NCBI RefSeq assembly: GCF_023078455.1
Contig: NZ_CP095740.1
Coordinates: forward strand, 3,274,001 to 3,338,000
DNA length: 64,000 nucleotides
Direction of reading: 5' to 3'
Source: Luteibacter aegosomatis
Lineage (GTDB): Bacteria > Pseudomonadota > Gammaproteobacteria > Xanthomonadales > Rhodanobacteraceae
The stretch's first letter is position 1, and each line of letters starts with the position of its first letter. The notes below the pieces were generated by a model that worked only from the letters and a program-made list of their open reading frames with translations, searched no databases and was not told the origin of the DNA. Both the position numbers and the translations under genes were made by a program. Positions 9,113 to 20,397 of the stretch are shown one piece after another.

Positions 9113-10317
9113 CCCGCCAAGCGACGCAACTTCAACGCGACGGCCAGGCCGCCGAGCACCAGCAGCGTGACGTAGCCCGCCACGCCCGCCCAACCGGCGT
9201 GCGTCCACGCGAGCCCACCGAGCGAACCGGCGATGCTCGAACCCATGTAGTACGAGAACAGATAGAACGACGACGCGTGCGCCCTGGCGACGGCGGCGCG
9301 CTTGCCCACCCAGCTGCTCGCGATCGAGTGCCCGCCGAAGAAACCGAAGGTCAGCATCGCGATGCCGCCGACGATCGCCCACAGCGCGTGCAACGTGGTG
9401 AGTCCCACGCCCGCCAGCATGATGACGAGCGTGATCCAGAGCACGTGGCGCCGCCCCAGCCGCCCCGCGATCGACCCCATCCACGCGGAACTGCCGACGC
9501 CGATGAGGTACACCATGAAGATGGCGCCCACATGCGACTGCGAGAGCGAGAACGGCGGCGCCAGCAGTCGATACGAGGCGTAGTTGTACACCGTGACGAA
9601 GGCCCCCATGAGCAGGAAGCCCTCGGCGAACAGCCACGGCAATCCCGCGTCACGCCAGAGCGAGCCGAAGGCCGAGGCCAACGCGCGGGGATGCGCGCGG
9701 CGACGCTCGAAATGCATCGACGGCGGCAGGCCCTTCGCCACGAGCGCGGCGGCGATGAGGCCCAGCATGCCGATCACGCCCACGGCGACACGCCACGACG
9801 CGTGGTCGGCGGCGAAACCCGCGATGAGGCGACCGCCCATGCCGCCGATGGCGTTGCCACCGATGTAAAGGCCCATGGCGAAGCCGAGCGAGTCGGCGTG
9901 GATTTCCTCGCTCACGTAGGTCATCGCCACCGCCGGCAGGCCGGCGAGCGTCACGCCGAGCAAGGCCCGCAGCACGAGCAGGGTGCTCCAGTCGGTCGCC
10001 ACGGCCGAGGCCAACACCAACAGCGACGAGCCCAGCAGCGAGGCGAGCATGATGGGCTTGCGGCCCCATGCGTCGGACAACGCGCCGGCGAACAGCATCG
10101 CCACGGCCAGTACGCCGGTGGTGAGCGACAGGGAAAGCGAACTTTCCGCCGCGTTCACGCCGAACGAGTGCGACAACGCGGGCATCAGCGGCTGCACGCA
10201 GTACAACAGGCCGAAGGTGGCGAAACCGGACGAGAACAGGGCGAGATTGGTGCGCCGGAAGGCGGGCGTGCCGTGCCGTATGCGCCGGTCGGCGGTGATA
10301 TCGATGGCGTGGGTCAT
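9109..10317 (-). CDS. MFS transporter (YnfM-like exporter)
   Basis: A 402-residue inner-membrane protein with about twelve predicted membrane spans. The N-terminal half contains GALSDAWGRKPIML, the conserved loop 2-3 motif of drug:proton antiporters, and VLRALLGVTLAGLPAVAM, which resembles motif C of exporters; the second half repeats as IAGRLGRRHVLW. This arrangement matches the YnfM/arabinose-efflux-permease-like branch. The substrate is unknown. It converges with the S9 peptidase gene, overlapping its stop by four bases, and a REP-like palindrome lies about 85 bases upstream of its start. Confidence 0.88.
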   Translation of the reverse strand: MTHAIDITADRRIRHGTPAFRRTNLALFSSGFATFGLLYCVQPLMPALSHSFGVNAAESSLSLSLTTGVLAVAMLFAGALSDAWGRKPIMLASLLGSSLLVLASAVATDWSTLLVLRALLGVTLAGLPAVAMTYVSEEIHADSLGFAMGLYIGGNAIGGMGGRLIAGFAADHASWRVAVGVIGMLGLIAAALVAKGLPPSMHFERRRAHPRALASAFGSLWRDAGLPWLFAEGFLLMGAFVTVYNYASYRLLAPPFSLSQSHVGAIFMVYLIGVGSSAWMGSIAGRLGRRHVLWITLVIMLAGVGLTTLHALWAIVGGIAMLTFGFFGGHSIASSWVGKRAAVARAHASSFYLFSYYMGSSIAGSLGGLAWTHAGWAGVAGYVTLLVLGGLAVALKLRRLAG

Positions 10318-10402
10318 GCGACAAGGCTAGACCCTGAATTGAGTCGAATCGATATCGCGAAACGTCCGGTTCGATATGTCCGGCGAATCATCGCCAGCCC
10401 GA

Positions 10403-10483
10403 TTCGCCGATACGATCGGCTCCCACCCCTATGGTCGCCGAACGCTTGCTACCGAAGGGGTGGGAGCCGATCGTATCGGCGAA
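10403..10483. repeat. REP-like inverted pair (GCCGAT-ACG-ATCGGC variant)
   Basis: Two copies of a short element face each other: TTCGCCGATACGATCGGCTC then CCACCCCT, and its exact complement 25 bases later. Each copy has its own small hairpin (stem GCCGAT/ATCGGC, loop ACG) and a GGGGTGGGAGC tail. The same tail recurs at several other gaps in this window with different but still paired stems. Confidence 0.85.
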
Positions 10484-10511
10484 CCCACGAAGCCAGGCAC
10501 GCCTGGGTGAC

Positions 10512-10937
10512 TTAACGGTCGGCCTCCGCAGACCCACCCCCATCCCATTGGACCGCGGACGCCATTTCCTCGTCCGACAAAGCCAACGCCCCCGCGGCGT
10601 CCCCCATCTGGACCGTCACCACCCGCCCGTCCCGCCTCGACAACTCCCGCTCCCCCGCCCCTTCCCGCACCTTCGCCTGCGCGTCGTCCCCGCTGCGCAG
10701 CGTCAGCACCGTTTTGCCGTCGGCGACGAACCTCACCCCATGCCCCGATTCCAACGGCACGGCCTGCACCACGCCCGCCCATCGCGGCGGTCCGGTGAAG
10801 GTGTAACCGGCGGCGGCATCGTGCCAGGCGAAGCGGCGCATGGGTTGCGCCTCCGGAGCGGGCGAACGGTGCATCCCAGGCGGCGCCTGTTGGGACAGGG
10901 GAAGGCCGACGAGCAGCGCGAGAACGAGGGTCTTCAT
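10512..10937 (-). CDS. Exported hypothetical protein
   Basis: A 141-residue protein I do not recognise. It starts MKTLVLALLVGLPLSQQAPP, a short signal peptide with likely cleavage near residue 17-20, so it is probably periplasmic. The mature part (RRFAWHDAAAGYTFTGPPRW, then alternating beta-prone segments such as VRFVADGKTVLTL) looks like a small beta-rich domain with an acidic C-terminal tail. A GGGAGGTTT ribosome site precedes the ATG. It sits alone between the exporter genes; no partner can be inferred. Confidence 0.7.
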   Translation of the reverse strand: MKTLVLALLVGLPLSQQAPPGMHRSPAPEAQPMRRFAWHDAAAGYTFTGPPRWAGVVQAVPLESGHGVRFVADGKTVLTLRSGDDAQAKVREGAGERELSRRDGRVVTVQMGDAAGALALSDEEMASAVQWDGGGSAEADR

Positions 10938-10990
10938 GAGAAACCTCCCTTGACGGTCTCTCCAGCCTACGCCGATCTCGCCACGCGCCG

Positions 10991-11965
10991 TCAGGCGCCG
11001 CGATCGGCGCTTACCGCGGGGTCAGGCACCGATTCGCGGCCACTCGCCCAGGCGAACGCGACGATGCCCGCCACGATCGCCACCGCGCCGCACGCGGCCA
11101 ACGGGCCCGGAAACGATTCACCGAGAAAGACGACGCCGATCGCCGTGGCGAACAGCAGCTCGGCCGCCTGCATCGCCTCCACCGCGGCCAGCGCGGTCGG
11201 CTGCCGCCCCACCCGCTCGGTGGCATGGAAGAACAGCACGGTGGCAATCACGCCCGACGACAGGGCCACCCCGCCGGCCAGCATCACCTCGCGCCACGAA
11301 GGTGGCCCCGCCACGATCCACGACACGACCGCCAGCACCCACCAGAAAGGCCAGCTCGACAGCGTCATGCCGAACACGCGCTGCACGGCGCCCAACCGCG
11401 TGCCGGTGCGCTCCAGGTGCAGGAGGATCATCCGGTTGCCCAGGGGATACGCGAACGCCGCGAAGACCACGGCGGCCACCGCCAGCCAGGCCGACGCGTC
11501 GAGTGCGCCGTGCGCGTGGCCGAACTGAAGCAACAGCACGCCGGCGACGATCAGGGCGCCGATCGCCAATACGCCGCCGTGCCAGCGCGCGCGTTCGTCG
11601 CGATAGATGAACGGCGCGAGCAACGGGCCGGCGAGCACGGTGGTCTGGAAGCTTCCCGCCACCAGCCACGACGGACCGCTGCTGGCTGCCCACGTCAACG
11701 GCACGCCGAACAGCACGAAACCGACGCCGCTCCACGCGAGCCACGTGCGTGGATGGGTACGCAGTTCGCGCGGCAGTTCGCCCAGGCCGCCCTGGAACGG
11801 CAACACGATCGCGAGCAACGGCAAGGTGAGGAGGTAACGCAGGATCACCGCCCACTGCCAATGGCCGCCGCCGCTGACCACGGCGCGGTTGAGCACGTAG
11901 GTGAGGGTGAAGAACAGCGCGGAGAGGAGCGCGATGGCGACGGCTTTGGTGGCGTTGGATGGCAT
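10991..11965 (-). CDS. DMT-superfamily exporter (multidrug resistance efflux type)
   Basis: A 324-residue inner-membrane protein with about ten hydrophobic segments in two similar halves, the EamA/DMT layout. Segments such as SALFFTLTYVLNRAVVSGGG, VLFGVPLTWAASSGPSWLVAG and FATAIGVVFLGESFPGPLAA are typical; the central AFAYPLGNRM resembles the EmrE-like branch annotated as multidrug-resistance efflux transporters. Substrate is not inferable. It is 19 bases upstream of the recJ stop on the same strand and may be the last gene of the ABC-F/recJ transcript's neighbourhood or independent. Confidence 0.85.
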   Translation of the reverse strand: MPSNATKAVAIALLSALFFTLTYVLNRAVVSGGGHWQWAVILRYLLTLPLLAIVLPFQGGLGELPRELRTHPRTWLAWSGVGFVLFGVPLTWAASSGPSWLVAGSFQTTVLAGPLLAPFIYRDERARWHGGVLAIGALIVAGVLLLQFGHAHGALDASAWLAVAAVVFAAFAYPLGNRMILLHLERTGTRLGAVQRVFGMTLSSWPFWWVLAVVSWIVAGPPSWREVMLAGGVALSSGVIATVLFFHATERVGRQPTALAAVEAMQAAELLFATAIGVVFLGESFPGPLAACGAVAIVAGIVAFAWASGRESVPDPAVSADRGA

Positions 11966-11984
11966 GGGCGGACTATGCCAGAGC

Positions 11985-13694
11985 TCAGACGGGTTCGAGA
12001 TGCGTGAGCAACAAGCGCACGCTCTCCCTGCCCTGCCAGTCGTTGACCGTCAACTCATACGCCGCGCGAAACCGCTGCGGCGGCGGCGTGCCGTCGTAGC
12101 AACCGAACATCACCGCATCGAGCGGTACGCCGCCCTGCGTGTGGCGCAATTGCAGGCGAAGGTGGCGCGTGCCCATCGGTTTCCACGACGCGCACTCGAA
12201 CACGTTCTCGAACAGCGGCGGCGGGAAACCCTGCCCCCACGGCCCGGCATGGCGAAGCTGCCGCGCGAGGTCGAGCGTGTGGTCGCGGTAGTCGAGCTCA
12301 CCGTCGGTATGGATGCAGGCCTGCAGGCGCTCGTCGTCGAGGTGCGCGCGGGCCACCATGTCGAACGCGGCGGCGAAACGGGCGAAGTCGCTCGCCCTGA
12401 GGCTCAGGCCGGCCGCCATCGCGTGACCGCCGAAGCGCAACACGAGGCCGGGATGCCGCGCATCGATTTCCGCCAGCGCGTCGCGGATATGGAAGCCGGG
12501 AATCGACCGTGCCGAACCGCGCAATTCGTCGCTCTCGTCGCCGGCCGGCGCGAACGCCAGCACGGGGCGATGCAGTTTTTCCTTGAGCTTGGACGCCACC
12601 AGTCCGACCACGCCGGCATGCCAGCCGGGATCGAACAACGCCACGCCCACCGCGTCCACGTGCGCGGCTTTCGCCACCATGCGCTCGGCTTCGTCGACCA
12701 TGCCGGCCTGCACTTCGCGACGTTCCTGGTTGATGGCCGACAGCTGCTCCGCGTACCGCCGCGCGATATGGACGTCGTCGGTCAGCAGGCAGGCCACGCC
12801 GAGCGACATGTCTTCCAGTCGGCCGGCCGCGTTGAGGCGTGGCCCGATGGCGAAGGCGAGGTCCGTGGCGGCCACGGAAGACACCGAGCGGTTGCTCGCC
12901 TCGACCAGGGCCACGATGCCCGCGCAGGCGCGTCCGGCACGCATGCGCTTCAGGCCCGCCTCGACGAGCACGCGATTGTTGAAATCCAGCGGCACCAGGT
13001 CGGCGACGGTGCCCAGCGCGACGAGGTCGAGAAGCACGCCCAGATCGGGGGTCTCTTGGGCGAAGCGACCGGCCTCGCGCATCGCCGCGCGCAGGCCGAG
13101 CAGGAGGTAGAACATCACGCCCACGCCCGCCAGCGCCTTGCTCGGAAAACCGTCGCCGGACAGGTTGGGATTCACCATGGCATCGGCGTCGGGCAGCACC
13201 TCGCCGGGCAGGTGATGGTCGGTCACCAGCACGCGGATGCCGCGCGCGCGGGCCGCCGCCACGCCAGCCACGCTCGCCACGCCGTTGTCGACCGTGACGA
13301 TGAGATCGGGCGCGGGATCCAGCGATGCGACCAAGGCTTCGCCCAGGCCGTAGCCATGGATGAACCGGTTCGGCACCACGTGGCTCACATGTTTCGCGCC
13401 GAGCAACCCCAGGCCTCGAACGGCCACCGCCGTGCCGGTGGCGCCATCGCAGTCGTAGTCGCCGGCGACCACGATGCGCCAGTCCTCGTCGATCGCCCGC
13501 ATCAGCAACGCCACCGCGCGATCCATGCCGCCGAGCAAGCTGGGCGCCAGCATGTGCGCCAGCTTGTGTTCGGCGCCGTCGGGCGTGCTCACCCCGCGTG
13601 CCGCGTAGAGACGCTGGACCACCGGATGCACGTGCCCGGGCCAGCCGCTGGGAGCATCGGCGGCGACGCGGCGGCGCCAGACCTTCACGGTCAT
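11985..13694 (-). CDS. recJ: Single-stranded-DNA-specific 5'-3' exonuclease RecJ
   Basis: DNA repair exonuclease of the DHH family (recombination, mismatch repair). The 569-residue protein has the metal-binding motifs VAGDYDCDGATG, VTVDNG, VTDHHLPGE and LGTVADLVPL, the DHHA1 motif GPRLNAAGR, GFGGHAMAAGLSL and a C-terminal OB-like domain. The ATG at 13694 was chosen because it gives the canonical VHPVVQRLYAARG approach; the frame stays open upstream but only as complement of the next gene. Its start overlaps the upstream gene's stop by four bases. Confidence 0.95.
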   Translation of the reverse strand: MTVKVWRRRVAADAPSGWPGHVHPVVQRLYAARGVSTPDGAEHKLAHMLAPSLLGGMDRAVALLMRAIDEDWRIVVAGDYDCDGATGTAVAVRGLGLLGAKHVSHVVPNRFIHGYGLGEALVASLDPAPDLIVTVDNGVASVAGVAAARARGIRVLVTDHHLPGEVLPDADAMVNPNLSGDGFPSKALAGVGVMFYLLLGLRAAMREAGRFAQETPDLGVLLDLVALGTVADLVPLDFNNRVLVEAGLKRMRAGRACAGIVALVEASNRSVSSVAATDLAFAIGPRLNAAGRLEDMSLGVACLLTDDVHIARRYAEQLSAINQERREVQAGMVDEAERMVAKAAHVDAVGVALFDPGWHAGVVGLVASKLKEKLHRPVLAFAPAGDESDELRGSARSIPGFHIRDALAEIDARHPGLVLRFGGHAMAAGLSLRASDFARFAAAFDMVARAHLDDERLQACIHTDGELDYRDHTLDLARQLRHAGPWGQGFPPPLFENVFECASWKPMGTRHLRLQLRHTQGGVPLDAVMFGCYDGTPPPQRFRAAYELTVNDWQGRESVRLLLTHLEPV

Positions 13695-14620
13695 GGCTTG
13701 CGCCAGAAGCGCAGGCGGTGGCGCTTGCGCAGCACCATGCGGCGGCCGTCGGCGAAAGAGAGGCGCAGCTCGTCGCCGGATTCGAGGCGCCCGCGCAGCC
13801 AGGGCCACCAGTCGCGATCGAACGCGGTGGGCTGCACGTCTTGCAGATCCAGCAAGGTGAACGGCACGTCCGCCGCGCCCACCCCGTCGGTGGGCACGCC
13901 ACGGGCCACCGGGCGGGGCTGCACGTCCACGCCGGCCTTCTGACCCAGCGCCCACACCAGCAGGTCGTCGCTGTAGATGCGGCCTTGCCCGCACTCCACC
14001 CATTCGGGCATCGCGCCCGCGCCCCACAACCAGACGCTGTTCACCGGCGGAAGGCCGTCGCGCATGCGTTCGGCGTTCTGCGGCAGGTGGTGCAGCACCA
14101 CCTGCGCCTCGTTGAGCAGCGCGCGCCAGCGGCGTCCTTCCTCCCCTTGCGGCAGTTGTTCGAAGAGGTCGGCGCCGAGCGCTTCTTCCGGATCGGGAAA
14201 CGCGGGTACGGGCAGATTCCCCGGCACGCGCAGTTGCCAATGCTGCGGATCGCCGACGAGCAGGCTCATGCCTTGTTCGTCGAAGGTGTCGCGCAAGGCC
14301 GACACCATCGCGGTGGCGTCGTCGGCGCTTACGGCGAGGTTGCCGCAACCGAGCAGGCGCGCGCCGTTGAGTTCGGGCTGTACCCAGGCAGGATCGGCGC
14401 ACACCCAAAGCACGTCGCCCGCATCCCCGGCCACCGCCTGGCGAATCAGTGCCGCGGCAGGCAGCGGGCCGCCAGGCCAGCGGAAGTGTTCGGCCAACGC
14501 ATGCAGGTAACCTGGCCTGGCGACGGGAAGCTCGGTGCCGCGCGCGATCCACCCGGCGAAGTCCGCGACGACGGCGAGCTTGTCGCGTCCGGGAAGCAGG
14601 AGGTTGAGCACGCGCGTCAT
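13691..14620 (-). CDS. RpfE-type conserved protein (phosphoglycerate-mutase-like)
   Basis: A 309-residue cytoplasmic protein. In Xanthomonas and relatives a gene of this size next to recJ is called rpfE and is distantly related to cofactor-independent phosphoglycerate mutases; I assign it to that group mainly from position and from segments such as DVLWVCADPAWVQPELNGARL, SVWLWGAGAMPEW and IYSDDLLVWALGQKAG. The biochemical role of RpfE is not established. The gene starts two bases after the ABC-F gene and overlaps recJ, so all three form one operon. Confidence 0.65.
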   Translation of the reverse strand: MTRVLNLLLPGRDKLAVVADFAGWIARGTELPVARPGYLHALAEHFRWPGGPLPAAALIRQAVAGDAGDVLWVCADPAWVQPELNGARLLGCGNLAVSADDATAMVSALRDTFDEQGMSLLVGDPQHWQLRVPGNLPVPAFPDPEEALGADLFEQLPQGEEGRRWRALLNEAQVVLHHLPQNAERMRDGLPPVNSVWLWGAGAMPEWVECGQGRIYSDDLLVWALGQKAGVDVQPRPVARGVPTDGVGAADVPFTLLDLQDVQPTAFDRDWWPWLRGRLESGDELRLSFADGRRMVLRKRHRLRFWRKP

Positions 14621-14622
14621 CG

Positions 14623-16512
<1,890 letters not shown>

Positions 16513-16689
16513 GGCGTGAGGTCAGGCGTGTAGGCGACTGCGCATGATAGCCGCCCGGCCATGCCCCCGTCGCCCGAAACGCGACGCAGCACACAGCCGT
16601 GAAGGCCGCCGCGCGGCTCCCGTGGCGTGCCAGGGGGCGATCTGCTACAACGGCGTCCTGCGCCGCATGGGGAGCGCAACGGAGCCGAT

Positions 16690-17019
16690 ATGCACACTTT
16701 CAAGCCTGTTTTCCTCGCGCTCGCGCTGGCGGCGGCCGCCTCGTCCGTCCACGCCGGCGACGACCTCCTCGTGCATCGCGTGCAACAGGAAAAGGGCATG
16801 AACCTGCCCGCCAAGGGCATGACCATGGCCGAGGTGGAGAAGCGCTTCGGCGCACCCACGTCGAAGCTCGACGCCCGCGGCGGCGGCAGCCGCCGGCAGC
16901 CGGTGATCAATCGCTGGATGTATCCGGGGTACATCGTCTATTTCGAGCGCAGCCGGGTCATTCACACGGTGCTCAATACGCCGGCCGGGAACAACAAGGA
17001 TCCCTCGAATCCGAGGTGA
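16690..17019 (+). CDS. Exported SmpA/BamE-like small protein
   Basis: A 109-residue protein with a clear signal peptide (MHTFKPVFLALALAAAASSVHAG, cleavage after AHA or HAG). The mature part has KGMTMAEVEKRFGAPTSK followed by WMYPGYIVYFERSRVIHTVL, a pattern like the short beta-beta fold of SmpA/OmlA-type domains (a GM.. xVxxxFG turn, then beta strands), so a BamE-like fold is suggested but not certain; there is no lipobox cysteine. It is 82 bases upstream of aguA on the same strand. Confidence 0.75.
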   Translation: MHTFKPVFLALALAAAASSVHAGDDLLVHRVQQEKGMNLPAKGMTMAEVEKRFGAPTSKLDARGGGSRRQPVINRWMYPGYIVYFERSRVIHTVLNTPAGNNKDPSNPR

Positions 17020-17101
17020 TCGCTCCGCGATGGGGGTCACCGGGCGCAGGTCACCCGGAAGCCTTACACTAGTGGGCTTCCTCCAAGCCCCCTAGCCGAC
17101 C

Positions 17102-18136
17102 ATGACCGACACCTCCTACCGCCTGCCCGCCGAATGGGAGCCGCAGGCCGGCGTACTCATCGCCTGGCCGCATGCGGGCACCGACTGGGCCGACCGCCTG
17201 GCCGAGGTGGAAACCACCTACGTGGCCCTCGCGGCGGCGGTCACCCGCTTCGAACCGCTGCACGTCATCGTGGCCGACGCCGAGCTGCGCGAGCGCGCCC
17301 GGTCGCTGGCCGAACAGGCGGGTGCCGACATGTCGCGCCTGCACTTCATCGAGCTGCCCTACGACGACACCTGGCTGCGCGATTCCGGACCGATCACGCT
17401 CACCGGCCCGAACGGCGTGCTGCTCAACGATTACCGCTTCACCGGCTGGGGCGGCAAGTTCGGCGCCGAGCAGGACGACGCGATCATCGCCGGCCTGCTC
17501 CAGCGCGGCGTGCTTTCGGGCCTGCCGCACAAGCGCATCGACTGGGCGCTGGAAGGCGGCGGCATCGAGAGCGACGGCAAGGGCACCATCCTCACCACCT
17601 GGAAGTGCCTGGTGCAGCGCCATCCCACGCTCACCCGCGAGTCGATGACCGGGACGCTCGCCACCACCCTGCACGCCGACCGCGTGCTGTGGCTGGACAA
17701 CGGCTACCTTGAAGGCGACGACACCGACGCCCATATCGACACCCTCGCGCGCTTCAGCCCGGACGGCGGCATCGTCTACCAGGCCTGCGACGACGCCAGC
17801 GATCCGCACTTCGGCGAACTGGGCCGCATGGCCGCCGAACTCGCCGCATTGCGTACGCCGGAAGGCGAGCCGTACGTGTTGCACCCGTTGCCCTGGGCCC
17901 AGCCGATCATCGACGAAGGTCGCCGCCTCGCGGCGTCCTACGCCAACTACCTGATCGTCAACGGCGCGGTGCTGGTGCCCGCGTATGGCGATCGCGTCGA
18001 CGCCGACGCCGCGCGCGTCATCGGCCTGGCCCATCCGGGCCGCGAGGTGGTGCAGGTGCCGTGCCGTCCGCTGATCTGGCAGAACGGCAGCCTGCATTGC
18101 ATCACCATGCAGCTTCCGGCCGCGATCGCCCATTGA
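17102..18136 (+). CDS. aguA: Agmatine deiminase
   Basis: Converts agmatine to N-carbamoylputrescine and ammonia, in the arginine-decarboxylase route to putrescine. The 344-residue pentein-fold protein shows PAEWEPQAGVLIAWPH, YDDTWLRDSGPITL, EGGGIESDGKGTIL, VLWLDNGYLEGDDTDAHIDT and the C-terminal nucleophile Cys333 in GSLHCITMQLPA. The set is diagnostic for peptidyl-arginine-deiminase-like AguA. It is followed after 17 bases by aguB, which performs the next step. Confidence 0.96.
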   Translation: MTDTSYRLPAEWEPQAGVLIAWPHAGTDWADRLAEVETTYVALAAAVTRFEPLHVIVADAELRERARSLAEQAGADMSRLHFIELPYDDTWLRDSGPITLTGPNGVLLNDYRFTGWGGKFGAEQDDAIIAGLLQRGVLSGLPHKRIDWALEGGGIESDGKGTILTTWKCLVQRHPTLTRESMTGTLATTLHADRVLWLDNGYLEGDDTDAHIDTLARFSPDGGIVYQACDDASDPHFGELGRMAAELAALRTPEGEPYVLHPLPWAQPIIDEGRRLAASYANYLIVNGAVLVPAYGDRVDADAARVIGLAHPGREVVQVPCRPLIWQNGSLHCITMQLPAAIAH

Positions 18137-18153
18137 ATTCGAGGAAGAACGAC

Positions 18154-19044
18154 ATGACCCGCAAGACCCTCAAGGTCGCCCTCCTCCAGGACATCGACCA
18201 CGGCAGCCGCGACGCCAACCTCGACGCCATCGAAGCCGGCCTGCGCAAGGCCGCCGCGGCCGGTGCCGAACTGGTGCTGCTGCAGGAGCTGCACAACGGC
18301 CCGTACTTCTGCCAGCGCGAGAGCGTGGAGGTGTTCGACCTCGCCGAGACGATTCCCGGCCCGGGCACCGATCGCGTCGGCGCGCTCGCCGAGGAACTCA
18401 AGCTGGTGGTCGTCGCCTCGATCTTCGAGAAGCGCGCCACGGGGCTCTATCACAACACCGCGGTGGTGTTCGACCGCTCGCGCGAGATCGCCGGCAAGTA
18501 TCGCAAGATGCACATCCCCGACGATCCGGCGTTCTACGAGAAGTTCTACTTCACGCCCGGCGACCTCGGCTTCGAACCCATCCGCACCTCCGTGGGCAAG
18601 CTCGGCGTGCTCGTGTGCTGGGACCAGTGGTATCCGGAAGCGGCCCGCCTGATGGCGCTGGCCGGCGCCGACCTGTTGTTCTACCCCACCGCCATCGGCT
18701 GGGATCCCAACGACGGCGATGAGGAAAAGGCCCGCCAGCGCGAGGCGTGGATCACCGTGCAGCGCGGCCACGCCGTCGCCAACGGCCTCCCCCTGCTCGC
18801 GTGCAACCGCACGGGTTACGAGGCCGATCCGTCGAACGTCGGCGCGGGCATCCAGTTCTGGGGTTCGAGCTTCGTCGCCGGTCCGCAGGGCGAATTTCTC
18901 GCCCAGGCCGGCACCGACGCGCCGGAAGTCCTGCTGTGCGACGTCGACATGGAGCGTAGCGAGCACGTTCGCCGCATCTGGCCGTTCCTGCGCGATCGCC
19001 GCATCGACGCCTACGGCGACCTGACCAAGCGCTTCCGCGACTGA
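18154..19044 (+). CDS. aguB: N-carbamoylputrescine amidase
   Basis: Nitrilase-superfamily enzyme that hydrolyses N-carbamoylputrescine to putrescine, CO2 and ammonia. The 296-residue protein has the catalytic triad Glu45 (LQELHNG), Lys118 (KYRKMHIPDD) and Cys155 (VLVCWDQWYPEAARL). TAIGWDPNDG and CNRTGYE match the AguB subfamily. GAGGAAGAACGAC before the ATG supplies the ribosome site. With aguA it makes a two-gene polyamine operon. Confidence 0.96.
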   Translation: MTRKTLKVALLQDIDHGSRDANLDAIEAGLRKAAAAGAELVLLQELHNGPYFCQRESVEVFDLAETIPGPGTDRVGALAEELKLVVVASIFEKRATGLYHNTAVVFDRSREIAGKYRKMHIPDDPAFYEKFYFTPGDLGFEPIRTSVGKLGVLVCWDQWYPEAARLMALAGADLLFYPTAIGWDPNDGDEEKARQREAWITVQRGHAVANGLPLLACNRTGYEADPSNVGAGIQFWGSSFVAGPQGEFLAQAGTDAPEVLLCDVDMERSEHVRRIWPFLRDRRIDAYGDLTKRFRD

Positions 19045-19072
19045 CGCCCACGCCCAAGGACACACCACGCGC

Positions 19073-20308
19073 ATGATGCCCATCGAGAACGACGCCGCCC
19101 TGCCCGCCGCGCTGGAAGGCCAACCCATCGAGCGCGTCACGCGCGACGGCGTGGAATACGTCATCCTCGGCACGGCGCACGTGTCGCGCGCCAGCGTGCA
19201 GGCCGTGGAGGCGCTGCTCGATCGCGAGCACTTCGACGCCGTGGCGGTGGAGCTGTGCGCCAGCCGCGCGCAAGGCATCCGCGACCCGGAAGCCTTCAAG
19301 CAGATGGATCTCTTCCAGGTCATCCGCCAGGGCAAGGCCGGCATGGTCGCGGCCAGTCTCGTGCTCGGCTCGTTCCAGAAACGCCTCGCCTCGCAGTACG
19401 GGATCGAGCCCGGCGCGGAAATGAAGGCCGCGATGGATGGCGCCGAAGCACGCGGCACCCCGGTGTGGCTGGTCGACCGCGAGGTCGGCACCACGCTCAA
19501 GAGGGCATGGCGCAGCGTGGGCTTTTTCCAGCGCTTCGGCCTCCTCGCCGGCATGCTCGGCAGCGTGTTCGAGCGCGAGGACATCGCCGAGGAAGACATC
19601 GAGAAGCTCAAGCAGTCCGACCTTCTCGAAAGCGCCTTCAGCGATTTCGCCAAGGGCTCGGCGCCGCTCTACCGGGCGTTGATCGCCGAGCGCGACGAAT
19701 TCATGGCCGCGCGCCTGCGCGAGAACGGCGCGCGCATGGATCCCGGCGCGCCGACGCGCAAGGTTCTGGTGGTCATCGGCGCGGGGCACCTCAAGGGCAT
19801 GAGCGCACAGCTCGCCGAACAGCACGGCAATGCGCGCGACATCGCCGACGAACTGGCCGTGACGCCGCCCGCCTCGAAGTGGCCCAAGGTGATCGCCGTG
19901 GGCCTCGTGCTGGCGATCTTCGCCGTCATCGGCTACGCCTTCTACCGCAATCCCAGCCTCGGCAAGGACGCCCTGCTCGACTGGGTACTGCTCACCGGCG
20001 GCCTGTCCGCGCTGGGCGCGCTCATCGCCGGCGCGCATCCCCTGAGCATCGTGGCCGCCTTCGTGGCGGGGCCGATCAAGCCGTTCCGTCCCGGCATTCC
20101 CTCGGGCGCGATCAGCGCGATGGCCGAGGCCTGGATACGCAAGCCGCGGGTGGGCGACTTCGAACGGCTGCGCGACGACATCACCCACTGGACCGGCTGG
20201 TGGAAGAACCGCGTGGCCAGGACGCTGCTCAACTTCTTCCTGGTCTGCATCGGCACCATCGCCGGCGAGTACATCGCGGGCATCCATATCCTCAAGATCA
20301 TCCTCTGA
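19073..20308 (+). CDS. TraB-family membrane protein
   Basis: A 411-residue protein of the TraB/PrgY family. The N-terminal domain (to about 260) carries VILGTAHVSRASVQAVE near the start and VVIGAGHLKGMSAQL at its end, the two conserved His-containing motifs that are thought to form a metallopeptidase-like site. The C-terminal 150 residues hold four or five membrane spans (KVIAVGLVLAIFAVIGYAF, DWVLLTGGLSALGALIAGAH, LNFFLVCIGTIAGEYIAGIH). In plasmid systems PrgY limits pheromone activity; the chromosomal role is unknown. It follows aguB after 28 bases and may be cotranscribed. Confidence 0.87.
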   Translation: MMPIENDAALPAALEGQPIERVTRDGVEYVILGTAHVSRASVQAVEALLDREHFDAVAVELCASRAQGIRDPEAFKQMDLFQVIRQGKAGMVAASLVLGSFQKRLASQYGIEPGAEMKAAMDGAEARGTPVWLVDREVGTTLKRAWRSVGFFQRFGLLAGMLGSVFEREDIAEEDIEKLKQSDLLESAFSDFAKGSAPLYRALIAERDEFMAARLRENGARMDPGAPTRKVLVVIGAGHLKGMSAQLAEQHGNARDIADELAVTPPASKWPKVIAVGLVLAIFAVIGYAFYRNPSLGKDALLDWVLLTGGLSALGALIAGAHPLSIVAAFVAGPIKPFRPGIPSGAISAMAEAWIRKPRVGDFERLRDDITHWTGWWKNRVARTLLNFFLVCIGTIAGEYIAGIHILKIIL

Positions 20309-20397
20309 GGCCGGGTGAGTTGTCCGTCGTCGCGTACCGCTTCTATACTCCAGCGGATACTCGACCCCGGCCCCGCCCGGCACCCAGGGAACTCTTG

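Noticed and set aside
11985..14552. Very long minus-strand frame through recJ and the RpfE-like gene
   Set aside because: The extra 5' part is the complement frame of the RpfE-like gene, Arg-rich, and recJ has a good ATG at 13694.
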